Positions 52,276 through 60,996 of a DNA stretch of 64,000 nt are shown piece by piece. The notes beneath the pieces are model-generated. The model was not told where the DNA came from and ran no database searches. It saw only the letters and a list, made by a program, of their open reading frames with translations. Location: the NCBI GenBank assembly GCA_019459285.1, contig JAIBEL010000029.1, positions 62,001 to 126,000 on the forward strand, read 5' to 3'. The number at the start of each line of letters is the position of its first letter. Within the stretch, counting starts at the first letter, position 1. Position numbers and translations under genes: made by a program. This DNA is from Rhizobium sp. GTDB taxonomy: Bacteria > Pseudomonadota > Gammaproteobacteria > Burkholderiales > Thiobacillaceae.

Positions 52276-54732
52276 TCATGCGGCGACAGTTTCGAATTCA
52301 TGCTTGAGCTTGCCTTCCCTGGCGCGCTCGACCCAGGGATCGCGCTCGACCGACAGCGCGAACAGCAGACGCTCGTACAGCGCGCGCCGGTTGTCGGCGT
52401 CGTCGAGGATTTTCTTTTTCACATAGTCGAGACCGACGCGCTCGACGTAGTGAACGGTGCGGTCGAGATAGCGTGCCTCTTCGCGGTACAGCTGCAGGAA
52501 AGCGCCGGAATACTCGATCACCTCGTCGGCCGTCTTCACCTTGACCAGGAACTGCGCGACCTCGGTCTTGATGCCGCCGTTGCCGGCCACGTAGATCTCC
52601 CAGCCTGAATCGACGCCGATGATGCCGACGTCCTTGATCGCGACTTCGGCGCAGTTGCGCGGGCAGCCCGACACCGCAAGCTTGACCTTGTGCGGCGCCC
52701 ACATCTTGAAGAACATCTTCTCGAGGTCGATGCCCATCTGCGTCGAGTCCTGGGTGCCGAAGCGGCACCACTCCGAGCCGACGCAGGTCTTCACCGTGCG
52801 TAGCGCTTTTCCGTAGGCGTGGCCGGATGGCATGTCGAGGTCGGCCCACACCTTCGGCAGGTCTTCTTTCTTCACGCCGAGCAGGTCGATGCGCTGACCG
52901 CCGGTGACCTTCACAGACGGGATGGCGTATTTCTCGGCAACGTCGGCGATGCGGCGCAATTCGGCCGGCGTGGTCTGTCCGCCCCACATGCGCGGGATCA
53001 CCGAATAGCTGCCGTCGCGCTGGATATTGGCGTGGGCGCGCTCGTTGATGAAGCGCGACTGCGGATCGTCCTCCGCCTCGCCCGGCCAGGTCGAGATCAG
53101 GTAGTAGTTGAGTGCCGGGCGGCAACTGGCGCAGCCGTTGGGGGTGCGCCATTCCATGAACGTCATCACCTGCGGGATCGTCAGCAGCTTGTTCTCGCGG
53201 ATCGCTTCGCGCACGGCTTCGTGGGTGTGGTCGGTGCAGCCGCACACCGATTTCGTCTTGGGCGCGGCCGAATAATCGCCGCCCGCCGTCACCGCCAGGA
53301 TCTGCTCGACCAGCCCGGTGCACGAGCCGCACGAGCTCGACGCCTTGGTGTGCTTGCGCACGTCCTCCAGGGTGAACAGGCCTTTCTCGCGGATCGCCTT
53401 GACGATGTCGCCCTTGCACACGCCGTTGCAGCCGCACACCTCCATGTCGTCGGTCATCGTCGCGGCCTTGTTGATGCCCTGGTGGCCGAGGTTGCCGCAA
53501 TGGTCCTGGCCGAACATCAGGTGGTCACGCAGTTCGGACACATTCTTGCCGTCGCGCAGCAGCGAGAAATACCAGGCGCCGTCGACGGTATCGCCGTACA
53601 TCACGCCGCCGACCAGCTTGTTGTCCTTGATGACGAGCTTCTTGTAGACGCCGCCGATGGGATCGGAATACAGGATGGATTCAGTGCCCTCGCCGCCGAT
53701 GAAGTCGCCGGCCGAGAACAGGTCGATGCCGGTGACCTTGAGCTTGGTCGACGTCACCGAACCCTGGTAGCGGCCGATGCCGTAATGCGCCAGATGGTTG
53801 GCGCACACCTTGGCCTGCTCGAACAGGGGGGCGACCAGGCCGTAGGCGACGCCGCGGTGCGCCGCGCACTCGCCGATCGAATAGATGCGCGGATCGAAGG
53901 TCTGCATCGTGTCGTTGACGACGATACCGCGGTTACAATGCAGGCCGGCGGATTCGGCGAGTTCGGTGTTGGGTCGGATGCCGACCGCCATCACCACCAG
54001 GTCGGCGGGCGCAGAATCCCCATCTTTGAAACGGATCGCGGACACCCGGCCGGAGTCGCCCTTGACCAGTTCGGCCGTCTGCTTCTGCAGCAGAAATTTC
54101 ATGCCCTTCTCTTCCAGGCTCTTCTGCAGCAGGCGTGCGGCGGGCTCGTCGAGCTGGCGCTCCATCAGCCACGGGCCGATGTGCACCACGGTCACGTCCA
54201 TGCCGCGCTTCATCAGGCCATTGGCCGCTTCCAGCCCGAGCAGGCCGCCGCCGATGACGACGGCGTGCCGGTACTGGCTGGAGGCGCGGATCATCGCGTC
54301 GACGTCGGCGATGTCGCGGAAGCTGATCACGCCTTCGAGATCGGCGCCCGGCACCGGCAGCATGAAGGGGTTGGAACCGGTGGCGAGCAGCAGGCGGTCG
54401 TATTCGGCGCGGGTGCCGTCTTCGGCTTCGACAAATCGGGCGGAGCGGTCGATCTTCACCACCTTGCGACCCATGTGCAGATGGATGGCGTTGTCCGCGT
54501 ACCAGTCGGTGGGATTGAGGATGATGTCGTCGACCGTCTGCTCGCCGGCGAGCACCGGCGACAGTAGGATGCGGTTGTAGTTGGGGTGCGGCTCGGCGCC
54601 GAACACGGTGATGTCGTAGAGGTCGGGCGCCAGCTTCAGCAATTCCTCGAGGGTGCGCACCCCCGCCATGCCATTGCCGACCATGACCAATTTCATTTTG
54701 GGACCATGTCCCATGGGCGTACTCATATCCAT
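52276..54732 (-). CDS. nirB: Assimilatory nitrite reductase large subunit
   Basis: The 818-residue enzyme has an N-terminal FAD/NAD(P)H module (MKLVMVGNGMAGVRTLEELL, VVIGGGLLGLEAANGLMKRG), BFD-type [2Fe-2S] motifs (CGCNGVCKGD, SSCGSCTGLVEQIL), and the sirohaem/[4Fe-4S] domain with Cys ligands in TCVGSEWCRFGTQDS and SGCPRNCAEVAIKD. It carries out the six-electron reduction of nitrite to ammonium. A GGAG site supports the start at 54732 (ATG at 54696 is also possible). A sigma-54 promoter lies about 80 bases upstream. Confidence 0.97.
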   Translation of the reverse strand: MDMSTPMGHGPKMKLVMVGNGMAGVRTLEELLKLAPDLYDITVFGAEPHPNYNRILLSPVLAGEQTVDDIILNPTDWYADNAIHLHMGRKVVKIDRSARFVEAEDGTRAEYDRLLLATGSNPFMLPVPGADLEGVISFRDIADVDAMIRASSQYRHAVVIGGGLLGLEAANGLMKRGMDVTVVHIGPWLMERQLDEPAARLLQKSLEEKGMKFLLQKQTAELVKGDSGRVSAIRFKDGDSAPADLVVMAVGIRPNTELAESAGLHCNRGIVVNDTMQTFDPRIYSIGECAAHRGVAYGLVAPLFEQAKVCANHLAHYGIGRYQGSVTSTKLKVTGIDLFSAGDFIGGEGTESILYSDPIGGVYKKLVIKDNKLVGGVMYGDTVDGAWYFSLLRDGKNVSELRDHLMFGQDHCGNLGHQGINKAATMTDDMEVCGCNGVCKGDIVKAIREKGLFTLEDVRKHTKASSSCGSCTGLVEQILAVTAGGDYSAAPKTKSVCGCTDHTHEAVREAIRENKLLTIPQVMTFMEWRTPNGCASCRPALNYYLISTWPGEAEDDPQSRFINERAHANIQRDGSYSVIPRMWGGQTTPAELRRIADVAEKYAIPSVKVTGGQRIDLLGVKKEDLPKVWADLDMPSGHAYGKALRTVKTCVGSEWCRFGTQDSTQMGIDLEKMFFKMWAPHKVKLAVSGCPRNCAEVAIKDVGIIGVDSGWEIYVAGNGGIKTEVAQFLVKVKTADEVIEYSGAFLQLYREEARYLDRTVHYVERVGLDYVKKKILDDADNRRALYERLLFALSVERDPWVERAREGKLKHEFETVAA

Positions 54733-54808
54733 ATCACCACTCCAAACGGAAGACTAAAAGTGATGACCGAGATACGCCGTTGCATTCGGTCTGCTTGCTA
54801 CAACACCT

Positions 54809-54824
54809 AGCAATCGCTATGCCA
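54809..54824 (-). promoter_or_regulatory. Sigma-54 promoter of nirBD
   Basis: On the minus strand TGGCATAGCGATTGCT has GG and GC ten bases apart and a good TTGC at -12. The predicted start is near 54797, about 65 bases before nirB. The leader can form a GACCGA/TCGGTC hairpin. A TGCACC half-site lies only a few bases upstream (54826-54831), closer than usual for NtrC. Confidence 0.82.
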
Positions 54825-54939
54825 TGGTGCAGGCGCCCTGCAAGCGTCTTGTTTTCAAACGGTTTCAGAAACGCGCCGCGACAATTCGTTCATGCCCCGC
54901 GCACCATCCCGGTGCCGGATCGTTCGCCATGCACCACCG

Positions 54940-55905
54940 TTACGCCGCCACCCGGCCAAAGCCGTTGATCGCGGTGATGGCGCGTGCCTGGTTGAGGTCT
55001 TCGGTATACCCTGCCGCAAACAGGCAGACCGCCAGCTGGTTGCGGATCGGCAGCGGCAGCGGCAGATGCTCGTGCATGACCTGGTCAATCCATGTACCGG
55101 TCGCCCGCGCATCCATCCCGGGCAGATTCGCCAGCATGGCGGTAGCGGATTGCGCCTCGTACACGCGCTGTCCCTGCCCGTCCTGCACCAGCACCATGTC
55201 CGGCCGCTGCAACGGATCGGCAAACGCCTCGCCCTCGCAGCCCTGCAGCAGCAAGGCGTGTCCGCCCAGGGCTTCCAGCACGGCACGTGTCGGCGCAACC
55301 TCCCCCTCCGAGATCACGGGTGTCACGCGCACCGAATGTTCGCCCAGTACGTCGGCCAGTGCCGCCAGCCGCGTCACCCAGCCGTCGATACCCAACCGCG
55401 CGCGCAGGGCCAGCAGCGCGGCCAGGCCGGGACTCAACAGCACCACCGGCGCGAAGGCGATGCCGTCATCCTGCAGCGCCGCATTGACCTGGGCCGCCGT
55501 ACTGCAGGGCATGATGCCGAGCTCGCGCAGGACGTAAGCCGCGGCCGTGCCGCCGCCGCCTTCGAGCACGCCGTGGATCAGCACCGGTATGCCGAAACTT
55601 CTCAACAACAGCGCGAGCAGCGGCGTGAGATGCGGCTGCGTACGCACGCCGTGATAGGTGGGCAGCACCACGGTGCGGAACGGTCCTGCCGGTGCAACGA
55701 AATCCGGCAGCCGTTCGGCCAGCGCGGCATGCATGCCGAGCCAGGCGTCGAGTCCCGGATCGTGCTGGTTGAACGCAACCAGGAAAGCCGCCGTTTCCAG
55801 CTCAGGCACGCCGCCATCGAGCAGGGCCGCGCCCAGTGCACGCGCATCGACAAAGCCCAGTCCTTCGCCGGCTTCGATCTGGCGGATCAAGGTCGCGTAG
55901 CTCAT
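54940..55905 (-). CDS. ybiB: TrpD2/YbiB-type glycosyltransferase-like nucleic-acid-binding protein
   Basis: The 321-residue protein has the anthranilate phosphoribosyltransferase-like fold: an N-terminal helical part (RALGAALLDGGVPELETAAF, LVAFNQHDPGLDAWLGM) and a phosphoribosyl domain (VVLPTYHGVRTQPHLTPLLA, LIHGVLEGGGGTAAAYVLRE). YbiB/TrpD2 proteins bind nucleic acids rather than anthranilate. The ATG at 55905 is chosen; the longer frame would overlap nasA. It lies directly downstream of nasA and is probably in its operon, a recurrent but unexplained association. Confidence 0.85.
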   Translation of the reverse strand: MSYATLIRQIEAGEGLGFVDARALGAALLDGGVPELETAAFLVAFNQHDPGLDAWLGMHAALAERLPDFVAPAGPFRTVVLPTYHGVRTQPHLTPLLALLLRSFGIPVLIHGVLEGGGGTAAAYVLRELGIMPCSTAAQVNAALQDDGIAFAPVVLLSPGLAALLALRARLGIDGWVTRLAALADVLGEHSVRVTPVISEGEVAPTRAVLEALGGHALLLQGCEGEAFADPLQRPDMVLVQDGQGQRVYEAQSATAMLANLPGMDARATGTWIDQVMHEHLPLPLPIRNQLAVCLFAAGYTEDLNQARAITAINGFGRVAA

Positions 55906-55936
55906 GAAATGACGGAGCCCATTGAAGTAGCGTAGC

Positions 55937-58618
55937 TCATGCCGCTGCCCGATTCCCGGCAAGCAGCCGCTTCAATTCCGGCACGCACGAGCCGCACTCG
56001 GTACCGCATTTCAGCGTAGCCTGCAGCGCGGCAAGATCGGCGCCGGTCGTGACTGCGGCGACGATGTCGGGCTCGGCCACGTTCAGGCAGTTGCACACGA
56101 TGCGGCCGCGACCGGTGCCGCCTGCGGGCGGACGCGCCACCGGCGCCAGCATCCAGGCGCGCAGCGAAGCGGCATCCACGCCTTCGACGATGACATCCCG
56201 CAGCCAGTCGAAGGCGGCGATTTCACCGGTGAGACGCGCGGCGACGACATTGTTGGATTCGACGCGCACACGTTTGGAAATGCCGCGCGGACTATCCTGG
56301 TAATGCATCACCGCGAGCGGATCGTCCAGGCCCAGCGCGGTATCGAGCGCCGCCAGCACGGATTCCGGCAGCGGCTGCGTATGCGCCAGGCGCAGGGTCA
56401 GCACGTCGCGCTCGCGCCCCGCGAGTCCGGCGGCCGCGTAATCGCACGCGCGCAGCAGCGGTTGCACGGCATCGAGCAGCTTCGCGCCGTCGCCCACCGC
56501 CAGCGCGGCCATGCGCCAGGGCAAGTCGGCCTTCGCCACCTGCACGGCGGCATGCTTCAGTTCCGGCTGCTTCGACATCGCATCGAAGGTCGGCAGGGTC
56601 AGCGCATTGATCCCCAGTCCGCCCATGAAGCGTGCGCCCCAATGCATCGGCAGGAAACATTGCCCGGGACGCAGGCTCTCGCTGGCCTCGACCGCCACCA
56701 CCACGTCGCCGCGACGGCTTTTCACACGCACCAGATCGCCTGGGTTCAACCGGCGCAGCTCCATGTCGCGCGGCGCCATCGACAGCAGCGGCGTGTCGGC
56801 GTGAGCGAACAGGCGCGCCACGCGGCCGGTGCGGCTCATCGCGTGCCACTGGTCGCGCAGGCGGCCGGTATTGAGGTGCAAGGGATAGCGCGCGTCGATC
56901 GCCTCGGCCACCGGACGATACGGTACGGCATGAAAGTGCGCCCGTCCGCTGGCGGTGGGATAGACGCCGTCGGCATACAGGCGCGGCTGGCCGGCGGACG
57001 CCCCCTCGGGAAACGGCCATTGCTGCGGCGCCCGATCCAGCAGCGCATAGGACAGGCCAGTGATGTCGAGATCGCGCCCGCGCGTGGTCTCGCGATGTTC
57101 GTTGAACACGGCTTCGGCGCTGTCATAGGGGAACAGCCGCGCGCCCTCGCCCGGCATCAGCCGGCGCGCGAACGCGGTCACGATGGCCCAGTCGGCATGC
57201 GCCTCGCCCGGCGGCGGCACCGCCGCGTGCACGCGCGAAATGCAGCGTTCGGAATTGGTCATGGTGCCATCCTGCTCGCCCCAGCTGGCAGCCGGCAGCA
57301 GCACGTCGGCAAAGGCCACGGTCTCGGTATCGGCAAACGCCTCCTGCACCACCACGCATTCGGCCGCCTGCAGGGCTTCCTGGACCCGATGCTGGTTGGG
57401 AAGCGATTGCGCGGGGTTGGTGCAGGCGATCCAGATCGCCTTGATTTCGCCGCTGCGCACGGCTTCGAACATTTCCACTGCGGTCTTGCCCGGCGTCGCC
57501 GGCACCGCGTCCACCCCCCACAGGCGCGCGACCTCGGCACGGTGTCCGGGATCGGCAAGATCGCGGTGCGCGGACAGCAGATTGGCGAGCCCGCCGACCT
57601 CGCGTCCGCCCATCGCGTTGGGCTGGCCGGTGAGCGACAGCGGGGCGGCGCCCGGCTTGCCGATCTGGCCCGTGGCCAGGTGCAGATTGATCAGCGCGGC
57701 ATTCTTGTCGACACCGCAGCTGGATTGATTGAGCCCCTGACAATACAGCGACAGCGTCGGCCCGGCAGCGAACCAGCGTGCCGCCTGTACGATGTCGGCT
57801 GCCGCCACGCCGCAGATCGGAGCCATTTTTTCCGGCGTGTAGTCGCGTACCTGGTCGCGCAACGCCTCCCAGCCTTCGGTGTACGCCGCAATGGCGTCGC
57901 GGTCGATCAGCTCCTCCCACAGCATCACGTTGAGCATGGCGTGATACAGCGCCACGTCGGTGCCGGGCAGGATGGCGAGATGCAGGTCGGCCTCGGCCGC
58001 GGTGTCGGTGCGGCGCGGATCGACCACGATCAGCTTCAGCTCCGGGTTGTCCTTGCGCGCCGCCTCGATGCGGCGGAACAGGATCGGATGCGCATAGGCC
58101 GTGTTCGATCCGGCGATGAAAATCGTGCCGGCGTGGTCGATGTCGTCGTAGCAGCCCGGCGGCGAATCGGCACCCAGCGTGACCTTGTAGCCCGCCACCG
58201 CGGACGACATGCACAGGCGCGAATTGGTGTCGACGTTGTTGGTGCCGATCAGCCCCTTGGCAAGCTTGTTGAAGACGTAATACGCCTCGGTGGTGAGCTG
58301 GCCGGAAATATAGAACGCCACCGCATCGGGGCCGTGTTCCCGGATGATGGCACGGAATTTCTCGGCGACATGATCGAGCGCCACGCCCCAGTCCACGCGC
58401 CGGCGCGGCGCGCCCTTCTCGGTACGCAGTTCGGGATACAAGACACGGCCGCTCGCAGCCGCCGACAGGGCGAGTGTCGCCCCCTTGGTGCAGAGCTTGC
58501 CCCGGTTCGCCGGGTGTGCGGGATCGCCGCGCACGCCGGTGATCTTCCCGGCACCGGTTTCGATCAGCACCCCGCAGCCGGTGCCGCAATAACAGCAGAC
58601 AGATGAAACGACAGACAT
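55937..58618 (-). CDS. nasA: Assimilatory nitrate reductase catalytic subunit
   Basis: The 893-residue cytoplasmic molybdoenzyme reduces nitrate to nitrite. The N-terminal [4Fe-4S] motif is CCYCGTGCGVL with a distant KLCTKGATL. The Mo-bis-MGD domain includes DTNSRLCMSSAVAGYK, GSNTAYAHPILFRRI and IWIACTNPAQSLPN. A C-terminal BFD-like [2Fe-2S] domain (IVCNCLNVAEPD, CGTECGSCVPELKRLL) is fused on, as in Klebsiella-type NasA, for electron entry from a separate reductase. It is transcribed from the sigma-54 promoter at 58642, with TrpD2/YbiB downstream. Confidence 0.97.
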   Translation of the reverse strand: MSVVSSVCCYCGTGCGVLIETGAGKITGVRGDPAHPANRGKLCTKGATLALSAAASGRVLYPELRTEKGAPRRRVDWGVALDHVAEKFRAIIREHGPDAVAFYISGQLTTEAYYVFNKLAKGLIGTNNVDTNSRLCMSSAVAGYKVTLGADSPPGCYDDIDHAGTIFIAGSNTAYAHPILFRRIEAARKDNPELKLIVVDPRRTDTAAEADLHLAILPGTDVALYHAMLNVMLWEELIDRDAIAAYTEGWEALRDQVRDYTPEKMAPICGVAAADIVQAARWFAAGPTLSLYCQGLNQSSCGVDKNAALINLHLATGQIGKPGAAPLSLTGQPNAMGGREVGGLANLLSAHRDLADPGHRAEVARLWGVDAVPATPGKTAVEMFEAVRSGEIKAIWIACTNPAQSLPNQHRVQEALQAAECVVVQEAFADTETVAFADVLLPAASWGEQDGTMTNSERCISRVHAAVPPPGEAHADWAIVTAFARRLMPGEGARLFPYDSAEAVFNEHRETTRGRDLDITGLSYALLDRAPQQWPFPEGASAGQPRLYADGVYPTASGRAHFHAVPYRPVAEAIDARYPLHLNTGRLRDQWHAMSRTGRVARLFAHADTPLLSMAPRDMELRRLNPGDLVRVKSRRGDVVVAVEASESLRPGQCFLPMHWGARFMGGLGINALTLPTFDAMSKQPELKHAAVQVAKADLPWRMAALAVGDGAKLLDAVQPLLRACDYAAAGLAGRERDVLTLRLAHTQPLPESVLAALDTALGLDDPLAVMHYQDSPRGISKRVRVESNNVVAARLTGEIAAFDWLRDVIVEGVDAASLRAWMLAPVARPPAGGTGRGRIVCNCLNVAEPDIVAAVTTGADLAALQATLKCGTECGSCVPELKRLLAGNRAAA

Positions 58619-58641
58619 GATGACTCCTTGCCCTGTCCGTC

Positions 58642-58657
58642 AGCAGGGTCTGTGCCA
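58642..58657 (-). promoter_or_regulatory. Sigma-54 promoter of nasA
   Basis: On the minus strand TGGCACAGACCCTGCT is an excellent -24/-12 element (GG and GC ten bases apart). The predicted start is near 58631, leaving only about 13 bases of leader, so unlike nrtA this gene has no room for a leader attenuator. Confidence 0.9.
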
Positions 58658-58785
58658 AGGCGGCACAGCGTAATGAATTCAAGGGTTTGATGACGTTCGG
58701 CTGGGCGCGATATGGGGGGTACGCTCAACCGCAGTGCATGGATGGGGGGATGTGCTGCAAATTGGTGCGGCGGCTGGTGGCCAGA

Positions 58786-58886
58786 AGCAGAAGTTCAGGT
58801 TGAGGTGGCCGACCGTCTATTGATCGGCCGTAGCGGTCCTTTTCCCAACTCGGCACATACGTCCGCTATAGGCTTCAGACGGGTCA
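58786..58886 (+). repeat. Dispersed degenerate repeat, copy D
   Basis: It aligns with 27361-27465 over about 100 bases (AAGTTCAGGTTGAGG, GATCGGCCGTAGCGGTC, CGTCCGCTATAGGC, CGGGTCA). It ends seven bases before the terminal attC-like site of the cassette array, so it marks the junction between the nasA region and the array. Confidence 0.55.
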
Positions 58887-58892
58887 ATCGCG

Positions 58893-58979
58893 AATCAACG
58901 TAGAGCTTACCGGCACTGCGCGGCCTTATCGCGCAGCGTCCAGAGAGCGAAGCGAACGGGGTTGAGCGCCGGGTTAGCC
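58893..58979 (-). other. attC site a (terminal)
   Basis: On the minus strand R'' is GGCTAAC (58979-58973) and R' is GTTGATT (58899-58893), with imperfect stem sequences CCCGGCGCTC and GTGCCGGTAAG between them. The R' box deviates from GTTRRRY, as expected for the last site, which adjoins non-cassette DNA. The R'' box supplies the TAA stop of the cassette gene. Confidence 0.8.
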
Positions 58980-59435
58980 ATGTGTTCGCACCCCTAAAGG
59001 ATGCTTGCTTTGGCTGATGAGCTTGGTATTGGCGCGGCCACCTTCAATTTTGTAGTGGCGACCCGCACTATCTTCTAAGAAGATGTCGACAAGCGGGGAC
59101 ATGTCGCCTCCATTGACCATGATGCCATCAAACTTTCCGAATTCGGTTTCGTAGAACTCGCCCTCTTGAAGTTTGACCCCGTCCGTGGAGATGGCTATGC
59201 GGCCTTTACTACCGTCCGCATAGATGCCACCGAGCCATCGAAGGATGACCGATCTGCGCCCGTGGTTAGTTGCTGTGATGAAGATACTTGAGTATTCGTC
59301 TGTACGGTCGTGCTCGCGCGGAAAACACTTAGCCTTCAATTGCGCACGATCTCGCCAAGCGAGATACAACCCCAAGCAAAGACTGAGAGTTGAAACCGCC
59401 AGCGCGATGAGAGAGAGGGTGGTAGGGTCAGGCAT
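58974..59435 (-). CDS. Cassette gene 5: membrane-anchored protein of unknown function
   Basis: The 153-residue protein has one N-terminal membrane helix (LSLIALAVSTLSLCLGLYLA) followed by a soluble, beta-rich domain (IFITATNHGRRSVILRWLGG, TDGVKLQEGEFYETEFGK, LEDSAGRHYKIEGG). The domain looks immunoglobulin-like in its alternation but matches no family I can name. The ATG lies only ten bases after the cassette boundary and has no Shine-Dalgarno, a common trait of cassette genes. The stop is contributed by attC. Confidence 0.75.
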   Translation of the reverse strand: MPDPTTLSLIALAVSTLSLCLGLYLAWRDRAQLKAKCFPREHDRTDEYSSIFITATNHGRRSVILRWLGGIYADGSKGRIAISTDGVKLQEGEFYETEFGKFDGIMVNGGDMSPLVDIFLEDSAGRHYKIEGGRANTKLISQSKHPLGVRTHG

Positions 59436-59439
59436 ACAT

Positions 59440-59505
59440 GGCTAACATGGAAGTGAGCGGCCTGCACGGCTTTTTGCGCAGGTCCACTCGACTACCGGGT
59501 TGGGC
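59440..59505 (-). other. attC site b
   Basis: R'' GCCCAAC (59505-59499) and R' GTTAGCC (59446-59440) flank a 52-base region able to form a long stem (AGTG...GCCTGC with GCAGG...CACT). At 66 bp it is the shortest site of the array. Confidence 0.88.
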
Positions 59506-59506
59506 A

Positions 59507-60370
59507 TCAGCGGTTCCTTGCTTTGCTGAGTTCTTCGATCCACAATTCTGGGTCCGGCAATGTTTTGGATTGGCGCAGGGAAACCATTCCAGGAGCAAAG
59601 CGCGCCGCCGCCACTCGCTGGGTCTCGACTTCTCCCGGATCGACTTGCGGTACATCGTCGAATATTTCCATGAGCTTATCTGGATAGTCGTCAAGTTCAA
59701 GCCGATGAAGATTCTTGAGCCGCGTGTCCTGAAATTCTTGTATTGACCGAATTTGCGCACTTAGATGATTGAAGTGCGGGTCGCCAGCTTGAATGGGTTG
59801 CTTAATCTTCTGCCGTTCCGATTCGAGTATCTTCAAACGGGCCTGCAACAGTTCTCGCAGGCCGTGAGTCTGCGCAAGAGCCATGTCAAAGCACAGTGTT
59901 TTTGCCCAAGGGTGCAGGACATCAGCGATGATTCCGTCGTCAGACCCGAGGTTCTTCATGATCTGTCGAACGCGATTGGCGAAGGCAATCGATTCTCGCG
60001 GCGCAGGTGTAGAGTCCCACCGGCCCATCTTGCTGTTTAGATCAATGAGTGCTGCACCGGTAATCTCGGTCATCTCGCGGAGCCGGCGCAGCGCCTCATC
60101 AGCTTGTACAATCTTTTGATCGAGTTGCTTGGTTTTTGCCTCGATACCTAGACCCTTCAGTGATTCGAAACGATCAATAGTTGCAGCAAACAGCAGCACC
60201 AAGCCGGCAGTGAGAGAAGTTGCGGCTATCGCCGCTGAGTCGTTCAGTGCTGCCAAGGTTCCCACTACAAGATTCGCAAGTCCTGCGGCAAGAAGTGCCC
60301 AGTTCGTGAGGCCATAAAGAACTCTACGACCGAGTGGCAGTGAACTGGGGGCGCTATTCGATTCCATCAT
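59507..60370 (-). CDS. Cassette gene 4: membrane and coiled-coil protein of unknown function
   Basis: The 287-residue protein has two N-terminal membrane helices (LTNWALLAAGLANLVVGTLA; AATSLTAGLVLLFAATIDRF) and a long cytoplasmic helical region with coiled-coil character (QLDQKIVQADEALRRLREM; LLQARLKILESERQKIKQP; LSAQIRSIQEFQDTRLKNL), ending in an acidic tail. ATG 60370 is chosen because the upstream TTG at 60403 lies inside the neighbouring attC. No family is recognised. The layout (short membrane anchor plus long helical sensor) recalls membrane-associated defence proteins, but that is speculation. Confidence 0.75.
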   Translation of the reverse strand: MMESNSAPSSLPLGRRVLYGLTNWALLAAGLANLVVGTLAALNDSAAIAATSLTAGLVLLFAATIDRFESLKGLGIEAKTKQLDQKIVQADEALRRLREMTEITGAALIDLNSKMGRWDSTPAPRESIAFANRVRQIMKNLGSDDGIIADVLHPWAKTLCFDMALAQTHGLRELLQARLKILESERQKIKQPIQAGDPHFNHLSAQIRSIQEFQDTRLKNLHRLELDDYPDKLMEIFDDVPQVDPGEVETQRVAAARFAPGMVSLRQSKTLPDPELWIEELSKARNR

Positions 60371-60398
60371 TAGAGAGTCCAGGGGCTGAGTTCTGATG

Positions 60399-60468
60399 CC
60401 CAACGTAAGGGTTAGCCGACCGCAAAAGCGTCAGCTTTTGTGGGTCGGATAGACCCGCTTGTTAAGTG
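60399..60468 (-). other. attC site c
   Basis: R'' ACTTAAC (60468-60462) and R' GTTGGGC (60405-60399) flank an almost fully self-complementary core: GGGTC...GACC outside and AAAAGC-TGAC-GCTTTT inside. It is the best-formed hairpin of the array. Confidence 0.92.
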
Positions 60469-60473
60469 CCGCC

Positions 60474-60989
60474 CTAACCGCATACCAGAATACCGAGTGG
60501 GTGAACCGCCCGAGATAGCATGACTAAGCCAAGGCCAATGACGAAAAGCCACAGGTGCCAACGGTGTTGGTTAATCAGCCTTTCTTCCAGTTCTTTTACC
60601 TTAGGCTCATTTTTTTCTATGGATTGCTCGGCTTCTTCAATAGCCTGCTCAATGGGAACCACTTCACCTTCATCCTCGTATAGGACTTCGCGTGACCCCC
60701 TATCTCTGCCAGCAATAAACTGCCGCAACATTGCCTTCTTTTTGTCTAGAAGCGCGTAATTTTTGTGGGCAACTGGCTGCATGCGGAAGCGTGCTAGCGC
60801 AATTACGCCAGCAATAAGCAATGCAACCCACCCACTGAGTTCGAGTGCCGCCTGTAGTTTGCTGCCATCAAATGATGCCGTTTGGACCGAAAGCGCAAGG
60901 AGGGTGAAGTTTAGGCCAGCCTGGTAATACTCATACTTCTCCTGAAGAGCGCGCGCGTACTCGATGTTGTTCCGGTAGGCAGAAGTCAT
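60474..60989 (-). CDS. Cassette gene 3: three-helix membrane protein with coiled coil
   Basis: The 171-residue protein has an N-terminal helix with Tyr/Glu-rich character (YARALQEKYEYYQAGLNF), two membrane segments (LNFTLLALSVQT; LSGWVALLIAGVIALARF), a charged coiled coil (IEQAIEEAEQSIEKNEPKVK) and a final membrane segment (LWLFVIGLGLVMLSRAV). ATG 60989 is preferred to the GTG at 60998, which lies in the recombination site. Its function is unknown. Like cassette 4, it pairs membrane helices with a coiled coil; the two could act together or be unrelated. Confidence 0.75.
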   Translation of the reverse strand: MTSAYRNNIEYARALQEKYEYYQAGLNFTLLALSVQTASFDGSKLQAALELSGWVALLIAGVIALARFRMQPVAHKNYALLDKKKAMLRQFIAGRDRGSREVLYEDEGEVVPIEQAIEEAEQSIEKNEPKVKELEERLINQHRWHLWLFVIGLGLVMLSRAVHPLGILVCG

Positions 60990-60996
60990 TTTTTGC

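Noticed and set aside
52819-54567. A 582-codon frame antisense to nirB
   Set aside because: Shadow of the nirB coding frame; no start signal or domain.
56303-58606. A 767-codon frame antisense to nasA
   Set aside because: It mirrors nasA codon by codon with Arg/Gln/His/Gly-rich composition and no recognisable domain.
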